The notes under the pieces were generated by a model that made no database searches, was not told the DNA's origin, and saw only the letters and a program-made list of their open reading frames with translations. The position numbers were made by a program, and so were the translations under genes. A stretch of 64,000 bases of DNA from Bacillota bacterium. GTDB taxonomy: Bacteria; Bacillota; Dethiobacteria; DTU022. The DNA lies in assembly GCA_029552125.1 (NCBI GenBank), contig JAKPEE010000069.1:1-64000 (forward strand). The letters are read 5' to 3'. Of the stretch, positions 37,322 through 46,210 are shown one piece after another. Position 1 is the first letter of the stretch. Each line of letters opens with the position of its first letter.

Positions 37322-38572
37322 ATGGCTGTTGTGGATAACCTGGTCGACCGGGCCCGCCGGAGCAAAGCCTTAAAATATATCTATCTCAAGCTGTTCAGCC
37401 CGTATGTTGATCTGCATATCAAGGAGATCTCATTTACGATCAAACCGCGGCCGCAGGACCATGCGGAAAGAAGGCTGAATCTGCTGGTTCCCTCCATCAG
37501 CGCCGCCCATGTTTTCGGTGGAATCAGCACCGCTCTTAATTTTTTTGAACAGATTGCCCTGGCCGGAGGCTTTAAGGGCAGAATTATCGTCATTAACGCC
37601 GAGCCGCAGGCCGGGGAGATTGAGAAAAGCTTCCCCGGTTATCGCCTCGGTGACGGTGGCGCCGGCGGCGATATAGACAGGCAGATCTGGCCCTGCCGCC
37701 ATAAAGAGATTGCTGTTCCGGTGGGGCCGCAAGACTACTTTATGGCCACGGCCTGGTGGACCGCCTACTGCGCGCAAAACCTGGTCAACTGGCAGGCGGA
37801 ACATTACCGCTGCAGCCGCAAACCGCTGCTCTACCTGATTCAGGACTTTGAACCCGGTTTCTACCCCTGGTCCGGCGAATATCTGCTCTGTGAAAGCACT
37901 TACCGCTATGACGGCCCCCAGGTGGCCCTCTTTAATACCAGGCTGTTAAAAGATTTTTTCACGCAAAATGGATTTCACTTTACGCAGGAATTCTATTTTG
38001 AGCCCCCGTTAAACGAACAGATCCGGCGCTTGAAAAAAGAGCTGGCCGGTGTTAAGCGGAAAAAGCAGATCCTGGTTTACGGGCGCCCTTCCACCCCGCG
38101 CAACGCTTTTCCGTTGATCCTGGAAGGGTTGAAAGTATGGGCGGCAGGGCAGCCCGGCGCCCGGCAGTGGAAAATTATATCTGTCGGTGAAAAACACCGC
38201 CAGATCGACCTGGGCCACGGAGTGATCGTCCACTCCCTGGGCAAGGTAAGCCTTGAAGAATACGGGCGCCTGCTGGCGGAATCTTCGGTGGGGGTATCGT
38301 TAATGGTTTCGCCTCACCCCAGTTATCCGCCCCTGGAGATGGCGGAATACGGCCTGCAGGTCATCACCAACAGCTTTCAGGCCAAGGATCTCTCGCAGCT
38401 TTATCCCAACATCGTCTCCCTGCAAAGGTGCCTGCCCGCCGATATTGCCGCCGCCATCGACGCAGCAACGCAAAAAGAGCCGCTGCCGCTGGCGGAAGCC
38501 GGGACGGCCTTAAGGGAGCAGAGCGACTATGAGCAATTAAGCGCCAGCGTGGCCCGCGCCCTGCTAAGCTGA
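37322..38572 (+). CDS. WsaF-like rhamnosyltransferase (GT4-like)
   Basis: A 416-residue GT-B protein resembling WsaF, the beta-1,2-rhamnosyltransferase of Geobacillus S-layer glycan synthesis. Supporting segments: NLLVPSISAAHVFGGISTAL, ATAWWTAYCAQNL, KPLLYLIQDFEPGFYPWS, LFNTRLLKDFF, ILVYGRPSTPRNAFPLILEG and SPHPSYPPLEMAEYG. Family role: transfers L-rhamnose from dTDP-rhamnose to a lipid-linked chain. GGAGG lies seven bases before the ATG and the gene follows the two-domain GT2 by five bases. Distinct from the GT4 enzyme at 29.4 kb. Confidence 0.85.
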   Translation: MAVVDNLVDRARRSKALKYIYLKLFSPYVDLHIKEISFTIKPRPQDHAERRLNLLVPSISAAHVFGGISTALNFFEQIALAGGFKGRIIVINAEPQAGEIEKSFPGYRLGDGGAGGDIDRQIWPCRHKEIAVPVGPQDYFMATAWWTAYCAQNLVNWQAEHYRCSRKPLLYLIQDFEPGFYPWSGEYLLCESTYRYDGPQVALFNTRLLKDFFTQNGFHFTQEFYFEPPLNEQIRRLKKELAGVKRKKQILVYGRPSTPRNAFPLILEGLKVWAAGQPGARQWKIISVGEKHRQIDLGHGVIVHSLGKVSLEEYGRLLAESSVGVSLMVSPHPSYPPLEMAEYGLQVITNSFQAKDLSQLYPNIVSLQRCLPADIAAAIDAATQKEPLPLAEAGTALREQSDYEQLSASVARALLS

Positions 38573-38704
38573 TGGGTTTATGATGCCGCCAGGAAAATGG
38601 GTTATAATAATTTTCTAGCCCCCTGATCTCTTTGCAAACAAAGGGAGGATGGGGGTGAGGGGCGGGAGCTTCCAGCCGGCTTCTGGAAGCCCGGAGCTCC
38701 ACCC

Positions 38705-39766
38705 GTGAGAAAAGCAAGAATAACAAGGAAAGCAAAGAAGGTAATAAAAATTAGCAATAGTGGGAAAAATATCTCAAGCGGTGCCCTTTCCGTCGCCCTG
38801 TGCACTTACAACGGCGGCGCTTATTTACAGGAGCAGTTGGAAAGCATTGCCGCGCAGACCCTGCCGCCGGCGGAACTGGTTGTCTGTGACGACGGTTCCA
38901 CGGACAATACCATGGCCCTGATCCGGGATTATGCACGGCGGGCGCCGTTTGCGGTGCGGCTTTATGACAACGAGCACCGTCTCGGCGTGATCGCCAATTA
39001 TTCCCGGGCGGTGAGCCTGTGCCGCGGCGACTATATTGCCCTGTGCGACCAGGACGATCTCTGGTGCCCGGAAAAACTGGAACTGTCTCTGGACTGCATG
39101 CGCGGGGCGGAGGAAAGGTACGGCCAAAAGACACCTTTGATGGTGCACAGCGATCTGCAGGTAGTAGACCTGCAAGGCCGGATCATGGCCGCGTCGTTGA
39201 TGAAATCGCAAAATATACACCATGTCGAAGACGAGCCCCTGAAAACGCTGCTGGCGCAAAATTTTGTTACCGGCTGCACCGTTTTACTGAACCGCCCGCT
39301 GGCGGAAGCGGCCTTGCCGCTGCCTGAAAAGGCACTGATGCATGACTGGTGGTTTGCCCTGGTGGCTTCGGTCCTGGGCCGGATTGTTTTCTTGCCCCGC
39401 CCTACCGTATCCTACCGCCAGCACGGGGGCAACACCGTCGGCGCGAAAAAATTTATTTCCGTCAAAAGCGCTTCCCGCCTGGCCAGAGTAAAAGAGCTGG
39501 AGCATACCATTGCCCGCACCGTGGAGCAGGGCCTGGCTTTGCTGGACAGGCTGGAACAGAGAGGCACCGCGGCCCTTCCGCCTTACCTGGCCGGCTACCT
39601 TAAGGCGGCGCGGCAAAACGGCAAAGAGGCGGCAGCTTATGCCCGCAGCCATGGCATCACCAAGCAGGGCCGGCTGCGCCGCTTCGTTTTTCTGCTGCTG
39701 CTGGCCAGGGGCCGTTATCTTGAATACCTGGAGGAAAATTGTGCGGCTGAGCGTAATTATTGTTAA
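38705..39766 (+). CDS. GT2 glycosyltransferase (rhamnosyltransferase-like)
   Basis: A 353-residue GT2. The domain begins SVALCTYNGGAYLQEQLESI with VCDDGSTDNTMALI, then IALCDQDDLWCPEKLELSLD, the QDDxW pattern often seen in rhamnosyl- and related transferases. The N-terminal ~27 residues from GTG 38705 are basic and could be over-extension; an internal start cannot be excluded. Its 3' end overlaps the next gene by 26 bases. Upstream, 38620-38690 carries a GC-rich repeat shared with other gaps. Confidence 0.85.
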   Translation: MRKARITRKAKKVIKISNSGKNISSGALSVALCTYNGGAYLQEQLESIAAQTLPPAELVVCDDGSTDNTMALIRDYARRAPFAVRLYDNEHRLGVIANYSRAVSLCRGDYIALCDQDDLWCPEKLELSLDCMRGAEERYGQKTPLMVHSDLQVVDLQGRIMAASLMKSQNIHHVEDEPLKTLLAQNFVTGCTVLLNRPLAEAALPLPEKALMHDWWFALVASVLGRIVFLPRPTVSYRQHGGNTVGAKKFISVKSASRLARVKELEHTIARTVEQGLALLDRLEQRGTAALPPYLAGYLKAARQNGKEAAAYARSHGITKQGRLRRFVFLLLLARGRYLEYLEENCAAERNYC

Positions 39767-40658
39767 CTGGAATGCTAAGGAATTCCTGGAAAGATGCCTG
39801 AAATCTGTTTTTGCCAGCGAGTTTAAAGGGGACTTTGAGGTAATTGTCGTGGACAACAACTCTAGCGATAACAGCGTGGCTTTTGTCCGCGAAAACTACC
39901 CCTGCGCCCGGGTTCTGGCCAACCGGGAAAACACCGGTTTTGCCCGGGCCAACAATCAGGCCATCCGGGAAAGCCGGGGGGATTATATCCTGCTTTTGAA
40001 TCCCGACACCGAGATCCGCAAGGAGACGCTGCAGGTTATGGTTGATTTTATGGACAGGAGGCCTGAATGCGGCATGGCCGGGTGCAGGGTTTTAAACCCC
40101 GACGGGACGCTGCAACTGGCCTGCCGCCGTAATATTCCCACCCTGGCCGACGCCTTTTTTAAACTGATCGGTATCAGCCGCCTTTTCCCCCGCTCCGCCC
40201 GTTTTTCCCGCTACAACCTGACCTTTCTCTCGCCTGACGTGATGACCCGGGTTGATGCTGTATCCGGCGCTTTTCTCATGGCCCGCCGCGAGACGGTGGA
40301 AAAGATCGGGCTGCTGGATGAGCGTTTTTTCATGTACGGTGAAGACCTGGATTGGTGCTGGCGCTCCAGGCAGGCCGGGTATGTCAATTACTATGTGCCC
40401 GATACGGCCATTGTCCATTATCACGGCCAGAGCAGTAAAAAAAGGCCGTTTCGCACGGCTTACTACTTTTACCAGGCCATGTATCTTTTTTACTGCAAGC
40501 ACAGTGCCCCCCGCTGGGCCTGGCCGCTGGTGCGGGCAGCCTCCCTGGCGGCGTTCGCCGTGGCTCTGCCCAAAACCGTCTGGACCTTAAAAAAAAGGTG
40601 GAGCCAGTCGCCGGGCGCCGGGGCAGGACAATGGATGGACGGCGCGAATAATCTATAG
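39741..40658 (+). CDS. GT2 glycosyltransferase (WbbL/rhamnosyltransferase-like)
   Basis: A 305-residue GT2. Start GTG 39741 is chosen because GGAGGAAA ends two to three bases upstream and the product opens with the expected LSVIIVNWNAKEFLERCLKS; the frame is open further left only because it lies inside the preceding gene. Motifs: VVDNNSSDNS, NTGFARANNQAIRES, LLLNPDTEI and FFMYGEDLDWCWRSRQAGY. This is the WbbL-like group, in which rhamnosyltransferases are frequent. Overlap with the previous gene indicates coupled translation. Confidence 0.87.
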   Translation: MRLSVIIVNWNAKEFLERCLKSVFASEFKGDFEVIVVDNNSSDNSVAFVRENYPCARVLANRENTGFARANNQAIRESRGDYILLLNPDTEIRKETLQVMVDFMDRRPECGMAGCRVLNPDGTLQLACRRNIPTLADAFFKLIGISRLFPRSARFSRYNLTFLSPDVMTRVDAVSGAFLMARRETVEKIGLLDERFFMYGEDLDWCWRSRQAGYVNYYVPDTAIVHYHGQSSKKRPFRTAYYFYQAMYLFYCKHSAPRWAWPLVRAASLAAFAVALPKTVWTLKKRWSQSPGAGAGQWMDGANNL

Positions 40659-40687
40659 AAGAGCATGGGTGGCCGGAGGTGTAACGG

Positions 40688-42037
40688 ATGAAGCGTATCC
40701 TGGCAGTGAAAGCGATCGTCGATATCCTGCTCGTACACGCGGGTTATCTGCTTATATTTTGGATTCGGTCAACCCTGGAAGAGCATAATATCAGCGCCTA
40801 TCTCACTGTGGCGCCCTGGCTGACCATAGCCGCTTTTATTATCTTTTACAGCTACGGTTTTTACTCCCGTGCCTCGGTCCGCCATCAGTGGGACGAAATC
40901 TTCTCCAGCCTGGTTTGTGCCCTGGCCCTGCTGTGCTTGAGCGCCCTGGCCCTGTCATACATCCTCCAGCAGTACGGCTTTCCCCGTTTGTCCATTGTTT
41001 TTGCCGCCGTGGTGCAGATGCTGCTGCTCCTTGGTTGGCGGGCGATCACAGTACGCTGGTCTAAAAAATATGTGGAACCTTTTAAGCTGCTGTTGATCGG
41101 CCCGGAAGAGAGCGCCCTCGAGCGGCTAAGACAGTTCCAGAACGATCAATCGGGCCATTACCAGGTTCTGGCCATCTTAACCCCGGAGAAAAAAACGGCG
41201 CCGGAAGCCGTGCCTGTGCCTGTATATGAAGGCTACGAAAATTTGGAGCGGGTCCTGGATCAAGTCCAGCCAAACAGCGTTCTGTTCTGTTCGGGCATAC
41301 CGGATCGAATCCGCATGGAACTGCTCATGCAAACGCTTACTTACGGCGCCGATATATTTATTGTCCCCGATTTTTACGATATCATGGTGGCCAAATCGCG
41401 GCTGGAACAGTTGAACAACATCCCCGCCTTTCGCCTGACCGGCTTTGCCGCCAGCAGGGAACAGCTCTGGAAAAGGGCGATGGATATTGCCCTCTCTCTT
41501 ATATTTGGCCTTCCCGCCCTCATTTTTATCTTTCTCGCCGCCCTGGCCTTGAAAATCGAACTGCCCCGGGCTCCCGTTTTTTACACGCAGGAAAGGATCA
41601 GCCGGAAAGGGCGCGTATTCAAGCTGTACAAGCTGCGCACCATGGTGCCGGATGCGGAAAAATATACCGGCCCCGTGCTCTCCGGCGCAGATGACCGGCG
41701 TGTCACCGCCGTGGGCAGGGTTTTAAGGCTTACCCGCATCGACGAACTGCCCCAGCTCTGGAATGTGCTTAAAGGCGAGATGAGCTTTATCGGGCCGCGG
41801 GCGGAAAGACCCTTTTTTGTGGAGCAGTACTCCCGTGACATACCCGGGTACGATTACCGCCATGTTGTTAACAGCGGCATCACCGGCCTGGCCCAGATTG
41901 AAGGCAAATACAGCACCACTGCCGAGGACAAGCTCCGCTTTGACTTAATCTATGTGCAGACTTTTTCTCCGCTAAAGGATTTGCACATCCTGATGCATAC
42001 AATCAAAGTGATGCTGCTTAAGAAAAAAGCGATGTAG
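40688..42037 (+). CDS. Polyprenyl-phosphate hexose-1-phosphotransferase (WbaP/WsaP/WcaJ-type)
   Basis: A 449-residue initiating enzyme of the polyisoprenyl-phosphate hexose-1-phosphate transferase family. About four N-terminal helices and a Rossmann-like CoA-binding-like middle domain (LLLIGPEESALERL) precede the C-terminal catalytic domain: KRAMDIALSLIFGLPALIFI (re-entrant helix), FYTQERISRKGRVFKLYKLR, RIDELPQLWNVLKGEMSFIG and GITGLAQIEG. It transfers a sugar-1-phosphate to undecaprenyl phosphate on the inner face, starting the glycan. With WsaF-like and Wzm/Wzt genes it resembles WsaP in S-layer glycan loci. GGAGG lies before the ATG. Confidence 0.93.
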   Translation: MKRILAVKAIVDILLVHAGYLLIFWIRSTLEEHNISAYLTVAPWLTIAAFIIFYSYGFYSRASVRHQWDEIFSSLVCALALLCLSALALSYILQQYGFPRLSIVFAAVVQMLLLLGWRAITVRWSKKYVEPFKLLLIGPEESALERLRQFQNDQSGHYQVLAILTPEKKTAPEAVPVPVYEGYENLERVLDQVQPNSVLFCSGIPDRIRMELLMQTLTYGADIFIVPDFYDIMVAKSRLEQLNNIPAFRLTGFAASREQLWKRAMDIALSLIFGLPALIFIFLAALALKIELPRAPVFYTQERISRKGRVFKLYKLRTMVPDAEKYTGPVLSGADDRRVTAVGRVLRLTRIDELPQLWNVLKGEMSFIGPRAERPFFVEQYSRDIPGYDYRHVVNSGITGLAQIEGKYSTTAEDKLRFDLIYVQTFSPLKDLHILMHTIKVMLLKKKAM

Positions 42038-42137
42038 TTTAGATAAGATAGAAGGAATTATGGGGTTACTGTCGAAACAGAAGAAGAATAATCCAACAAT
42101 TCTTGCCTGGTGGAAAGCTATGGAGGGTTTTTGTGCA

Positions 42138-42674
42138 ATGAAAAAATTATATGTTGGACTGTTTTTGCTCTTAACCATCTTGCCGGCGTTTACAGGTTGC
42201 GGCCCCGAATATGTTTATGATCTGGAAAAATTTAATCACGTCAACGCCTATGTCCAGGAGATCGTGGCGGCCATTGAAGAAACCGCCTTTGATTTTGAAC
42301 TCTGGGTGGTTGACCCGGGCAACGCGGAAAAATTGGAGTGGCTGGAAATGGACGCGGAATGGATCGAGGATATAAATTTACGTTATTTGACCGGTGATTT
42401 TCCGGATTATAGCGAACTTGAAACCTGGGTCGTCCCCGTCTCCAATGATAAAGAGCGCTGGACGATCAAGGGCTCAAGACTGGTTTCCGCCCTGGAGCAA
42501 ATAGAGGCGTCCACCCCGGAACTGGCCGGGTTGATCTTCGAGCTGACCGGCGCAGGCGGCGATCTTTTTTTAAATACCAAGAGCGAAGAGATCAGGCCGG
42601 TCTTGAACAAAGCCCTGGAAGCGGCGACCGAACTGAAAGAACTTTTTCGATTGCAGGAAATAAATGGCGATTGA
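42138..42674 (+). CDS. Lipoprotein of unknown function
   Basis: A 178-residue exported lipoprotein. The N-terminus KKLYVGLFLLLTILPAFTGC is a type II signal peptide with lipobox ending at the cysteine. The mature part is acidic and mostly helical with no recognised domain. ATG 42138 is chosen because GGAGGG lies ten bases upstream and the signal peptide starts right there; the frame is open to 42060. Standing between the phosphoglycosyltransferase and an LCP protein suggests a surface-envelope role. Confidence 0.75.
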   Translation: MKKLYVGLFLLLTILPAFTGCGPEYVYDLEKFNHVNAYVQEIVAAIEETAFDFELWVVDPGNAEKLEWLEMDAEWIEDINLRYLTGDFPDYSELETWVVPVSNDKERWTIKGSRLVSALEQIEASTPELAGLIFELTGAGGDLFLNTKSEEIRPVLNKALEAATELKELFRLQEINGD

Positions 42675-42801
42675 CCTTTTCCCAATTTAGCGAGATTAAT
42701 GGGCTGCCTGAACAACCCTGCCAGCGGTATGTATCTTTATCTTAAAAGTGGAACTATCCTTGTTCAAAATGGTCACAGTTATAGAATCTTGTTATTTATG
42801 C

Positions 42802-42807
42802 TATAAT
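42802..42807 (+). promoter_or_regulatory. Extended -10 promoter for LCP gene
   Basis: TGCTATAAT at 42799-42807 is an ideal extended -10 element; the -35 region about 17-18 bases upstream is weak. It precedes the leader peptide and LCP gene by about 33 bases. Confidence 0.55.
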
Positions 42808-42839
42808 AGCAAGGCAGGCGCAAGAAGGGGGTAAATATA

Positions 42840-42872
42840 ATGAGATTTGGTCAAATTGTAAAAAATCAATGA
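42840..42872 (+). CDS. Ten-codon leader peptide overlapping the LCP start
   Basis: AAGGGGG (about 42825-42832) is followed at good spacing by ATG 42840 and the open frame MRFGQIVKNQ, which stops at TGA 42870-42872. That stop overlaps the ATG of the LCP gene (42869-42871) as ATGA. The strong ribosome site serves this small frame, while the LCP start has no own site, so LCP translation probably depends on re-initiation after the leader. An alternative is that a one-base change separates a formerly longer LCP N-terminus. Confidence 0.5.
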   Translation: MRFGQIVKNQ

Positions 42873-44650
42873 CAGGTCTGAAAAACTTACTTAATAAAGC
42901 GGCTGCCTTTGTGAAACGGATCATGGCCAAAGTAATCTCATACCTGAAAAATATGAAGCGAAAACAGATCATTATCGGGGCTGTAGCCCTGGTGCTTATT
43001 GCCGGAGTCGCATTTGCCGCCATATTTATCATGCAGGTCACCGATCCCGAGTCGGTTATACTGGGCGGTATCAGGGGCGGCAAAGAGTACAGAGTTGATG
43101 AAGAATTTTCAGAAAAAACGGTCAACATTGCCGTGCTGGGATTTGACCGCAATGCCGAAAGGGAAGAGTACGCCTATCTTTTTTTACCTGACTTTATCGC
43201 TGTTCTTTCCATCAATTTTGAAACGGACCAGGTATCATTTGTACGGGTGCTCCGTGACTCCTACGTACCCATTGCTGTAACCGGGATAAAAGACAAGATT
43301 AACCATTCCTATTACCACGGGTACCAGCATAGCAGCGGGCCGGATAAAGACGCCGACGGGCTGCAATGTACCCTGGATACGATCAGCAACGTTCTCGGCG
43401 GGATACCGATTCATTATTATGTTTCGGTGGACATGGACGGGCTGGCCTACATGGTCGACGCCCTCGGAGGCGTTGAATACAGGGTCAAGGAAGACCTGTA
43501 CGACAAGTTTGGCAACAAAGTCCTGGGCAAGGGGACGCACTACTTTGACGGGGAAGCTTTCGTTTTATTCGTGCGCCATCGCGATGATAATACCGGCCAG
43601 GATGTCGGGCGGGCTGCCAGGCAGTTTGATATCCTGGATGACCTTTTTGAAAGTGTCAGGGACAGGGGCCTGTTAAAAAATGCACCCACTTTTTTCAAGG
43701 TTTATCGCGATTACGTCGACACCAATATGAGTTTGAAGCAGGTTGCAGCCCTGGCCTATTACGCCATGGATTTTGATCCGACCCATGATATTTTCTACGT
43801 TCTCGATGGCGAAAGCCAGACCAAGGACGGCATCTGGTACTGGGTGCTCAATCAGGCCCAGCGCGTCCGGCTGATCAAGGAGGTTTTTGGTATAACCGTG
43901 GCCGCCTGGCCGCAGGAGGTCCTCACCGATACGCCGCCGCCGCCGCTTAAGTTTTTCGACTACAAGGTGGATTTTGATAAAAAAGGCAACCCGTCGGTAG
44001 AGCTTACCTGGGAGCCGGGAGATTCGAAGAAAGTGGTTTTCGAGCTCTACCGGAACGGTGAGCTGCTTGAAGAGTTGGAAGGCATCACCTATTATATCGA
44101 TACCGATGTGGATCTATTTCAGACCTACAATTATACCCTGGTAGTGCGCCATTACCGGGCCAAGGGCGACCCGCACGGTCTCACTGTATACGTGGCGCCG
44201 CCCGCGGTGGAGGTGCCGGACGTGGTCGGCATGACAGAAAAGGAAGCCCAGAAGTTGATTGAAAATGCGGGGCTGGATTTCGTGCACGCTGAAGAGTTCA
44301 GCGATAAAGTGCCGAAGGGTATTGTGATCAAGACAGTGCCGGTCGCCGGTACCGAGGTGGAGCCGGGCAGCGCGGTGACCGTGGTGGTATCCCTGGGCCC
44401 TGTGCCTGAAAAACAGATACCTGATGCTGATCGTATAATTGGAAAGACTGAAGACCAAGTTAGGAGAATTCTGGAAGAGCTCAACTTGAATCTACGAATT
44501 GAAACAATAAAAAAAGAGTATAAAGAAGGTTTTGAGGATGGTCAGGTGTATAAAATAGTACCGGCCCCCGGGCAGACTGTAAGATACGGTGACACTGTCA
44601 CTATTTATGTATCAAAAGGCCCAGAAGAGCCCGTAGATCCAGGTGAATAA
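42869..44650 (+). CDS. LCP family protein (LytR-CpsA-Psr) with C-terminal PASTA repeats
   Basis: A 593-residue membrane-anchored protein. A basic N-terminus and one helix at about 35-55 (IIIGAVALVLIAGVAFAAIF) precede the LCP domain (about 80-340): NIAVLGFDRNAEREE, VRVLRDSYVPI, KINHSYYHGY and later VRHRDDNTGQDVGRAARQ with the arginines that bind polyprenyl pyrophosphate. A fibronectin-like linker (about 365-440) leads to two PASTA domains (about 447-513 and 516-585). LCP proteins transfer lipid-linked glycans to peptidoglycan; PASTA domains bind wall fragments. PASTA on an LCP protein is uncommon. The gene closes the glycan block; a terminator follows. Confidence 0.9.
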   Translation: MTGLKNLLNKAAAFVKRIMAKVISYLKNMKRKQIIIGAVALVLIAGVAFAAIFIMQVTDPESVILGGIRGGKEYRVDEEFSEKTVNIAVLGFDRNAEREEYAYLFLPDFIAVLSINFETDQVSFVRVLRDSYVPIAVTGIKDKINHSYYHGYQHSSGPDKDADGLQCTLDTISNVLGGIPIHYYVSVDMDGLAYMVDALGGVEYRVKEDLYDKFGNKVLGKGTHYFDGEAFVLFVRHRDDNTGQDVGRAARQFDILDDLFESVRDRGLLKNAPTFFKVYRDYVDTNMSLKQVAALAYYAMDFDPTHDIFYVLDGESQTKDGIWYWVLNQAQRVRLIKEVFGITVAAWPQEVLTDTPPPPLKFFDYKVDFDKKGNPSVELTWEPGDSKKVVFELYRNGELLEELEGITYYIDTDVDLFQTYNYTLVVRHYRAKGDPHGLTVYVAPPAVEVPDVVGMTEKEAQKLIENAGLDFVHAEEFSDKVPKGIVIKTVPVAGTEVEPGSAVTVVVSLGPVPEKQIPDADRIIGKTEDQVRRILEELNLNLRIETIKKEYKEGFEDGQVYKIVPAPGQTVRYGDTVTIYVSKGPEEPVDPGE

Positions 44651-44699
44651 GATTAAGTACTTTTGAACAATATTCAGTTCAAAACATCGAAAAGCATGG

Positions 44700-44728
44700 G
44701 GCAACCCGTTATCGGGTTGCCTTTTTTT
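44700..44728 (+). terminator. Rho-independent terminator after LCP-PASTA gene
   Basis: A 9-bp perfect stem (GGCAACCCG / CGGGTTGCC) with a TTAT loop is followed by seven Ts. Confidence 0.93.
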
Positions 44729-44799
44729 CAACTATAATAATTACTCAGGCTGTATGGTTTGCAAAAGAATTAGCGCTTTTGCTCCTGCCCGGGCTAATT

Positions 44800-44840
44800 C
44801 CCTCTCCCCCGGCGGGAGAGGGCTGGGGTGAGGGGGGAGA
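44800..44840 (+). repeat. GC-rich palindromic repeat, copy 1
   Basis: CCCTCTCCCCCGGCGGGAGA followed by GGGCTGGGGTGAGGGGG forms a near-perfect hairpin with a G-rich tail. A closely similar unit lies at 46211-46240 and looser versions at about 48782, 38640 and 32836. All are intergenic. It lies in the 454-base gap between the two LCP genes, which otherwise holds only the terminator and the promoter at 45011. Confidence 0.6.
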
Positions 44841-45010
44841 TCCCTCTTTTAGCCGGTTGCCTGAGCAGTAACGTTAAGTTAATGAAAACACGGGAGAACT
44901 AGTCTTTTCCGATTTTCCCAGGATAGGCCAGTAAGTGAGAAAAACATTTTGTGGACAACCGGGCAAAGGGTAAAGATATTGGCATTCGCCTGGTGTTAAG
45001 GCAATTTAAT

Positions 45011-45039
45011 TTGACCGATGCGGCGGCGGATAATATAAT
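45011..45039 (+). promoter_or_regulatory. SigA-type promoter for second LCP gene
   Basis: TTGACC (45011-45016), a 17-base spacer and TATAAT (45034-45039) lie about 65 bases before the ATG. Confidence 0.75.
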
Positions 45040-45104
45040 AAGAGCATGGACAAGGGCGCGGCTTACCGCGCCCGCATTCTGTCCGCCTAGAAAGATGATC
45101 AACC

Positions 45105-46112
45105 ATGCGCCGCCGCAGTAAAACGGCCCTCGTAGTGCTTCTTGCCTTTGCCCTGTTTGCGGCCGCCCTGGCCGCCTTTTCCATCTACCTGCTCGACCCG
45201 CAGCGCCTGTTTGCCCGGGCGGAGGGCAGGAGCGAAACAGTTGAAAAAGAAGATTTTGCCGGGGAGGACCGGATCAACATTGCCCTGCTCGGCTTTGACC
45301 GCTCCGCCGAGCGGGATAAAACCTTTACCATTTACCGGCCCGATACTATTATGATTGCTTCATTGGAGCTAGAAAAGGGGACGGTTTCCCTGGTCAATAT
45401 TCCCCGCGACAGTTATGTCGCCATTGCCGGCGGCGGGGGATACGATAAAATTAACCACGCCTATATGCACGGCTATTACCGGCCGGGGGCGGATGATCCC
45501 CACCAAAGCGGCATTGAAACGACCCTGCAGACGATTGAAGATTTTCTCGGCGGCGTGCCGGCGCATTATTATGTTGCCCTGGACATGGACGCCGTGGTGG
45601 AGATTGTCGACCGGTTGGGTGGAGTGGACTACGAGGTGGAATACCCGGTGCGGGCTGATTTCGGCCGCGGGGAGCTTTTACTGGAGGAGGGCTTCCAGCG
45701 CCTGGATGGCCGCAGCTTTTTAACTTATATCCGCGATCGCAGTGTCGGAGGGGACATCGGCCGATCCCGGCGCCAGCAGCAGGTTTTGATCGCCGCCTTT
45801 AGCCAGCTTAAGAATAAGGGCAGTCTTTCCAGCCTCCCTGCCCTCTACCGGTCGCTCCAGGACAACCTGGAGACAAACCTATCCCCCGCCCAGGTGGCAT
45901 CCCTGGCCATGTTCGGTACGCGCGTGGAACCGGAGCAAATCCGGACTTATGTCTTTCCAGGTAGTATCCAGTTCGCGCCCCAAGGAGAGATAGACGTTTC
46001 TTACGTGGTCATTGACGAGGAAGCCCGGGTGGAGTTAATCAGGGAGGTTTTTGGCGCCGCGGTGGAACAGAGGGCCCAGATTGTTTTACCGGGCCGGCGC
46101 CGCGACGCTTAA
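45105..46112 (+). CDS. LCP family protein (LytR-CpsA-Psr)
   Basis: A 335-residue LCP protein without the PASTA tail. One N-terminal helix (ALVVLLAFALFAAALAAFSI) anchors an extracellular LCP domain: NIALLGFDRSAERDKTF, LVNIPRDSYVAIAGGG, KINHAYMHGYYRPG and TYIRDRSVGGDIGRSRRQQQ. The Arg residues and the RDSY motif for polyprenyl-pyrophosphate binding are present. It has its own promoter, so it may be regulated separately from the PASTA-LCP gene 454 bases upstream, with which it shares domain order and likely role in wall-glycan attachment. Confidence 0.92.
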   Translation: MRRRSKTALVVLLAFALFAAALAAFSIYLLDPQRLFARAEGRSETVEKEDFAGEDRINIALLGFDRSAERDKTFTIYRPDTIMIASLELEKGTVSLVNIPRDSYVAIAGGGGYDKINHAYMHGYYRPGADDPHQSGIETTLQTIEDFLGGVPAHYYVALDMDAVVEIVDRLGGVDYEVEYPVRADFGRGELLLEEGFQRLDGRSFLTYIRDRSVGGDIGRSRRQQQVLIAAFSQLKNKGSLSSLPALYRSLQDNLETNLSPAQVASLAMFGTRVEPEQIRTYVFPGSIQFAPQGEIDVSYVVIDEEARVELIREVFGAAVEQRAQIVLPGRRRDA

Positions 46113-46210
46113 ATCAGGAGCCGGCTCCGGCTACCGTTTATATCACGGGAAAGATAACCCGTACATCCCTGCCCTCCCCCCCGCCAGCCAACCAGCGCTG
46201 GAATCCAGAA

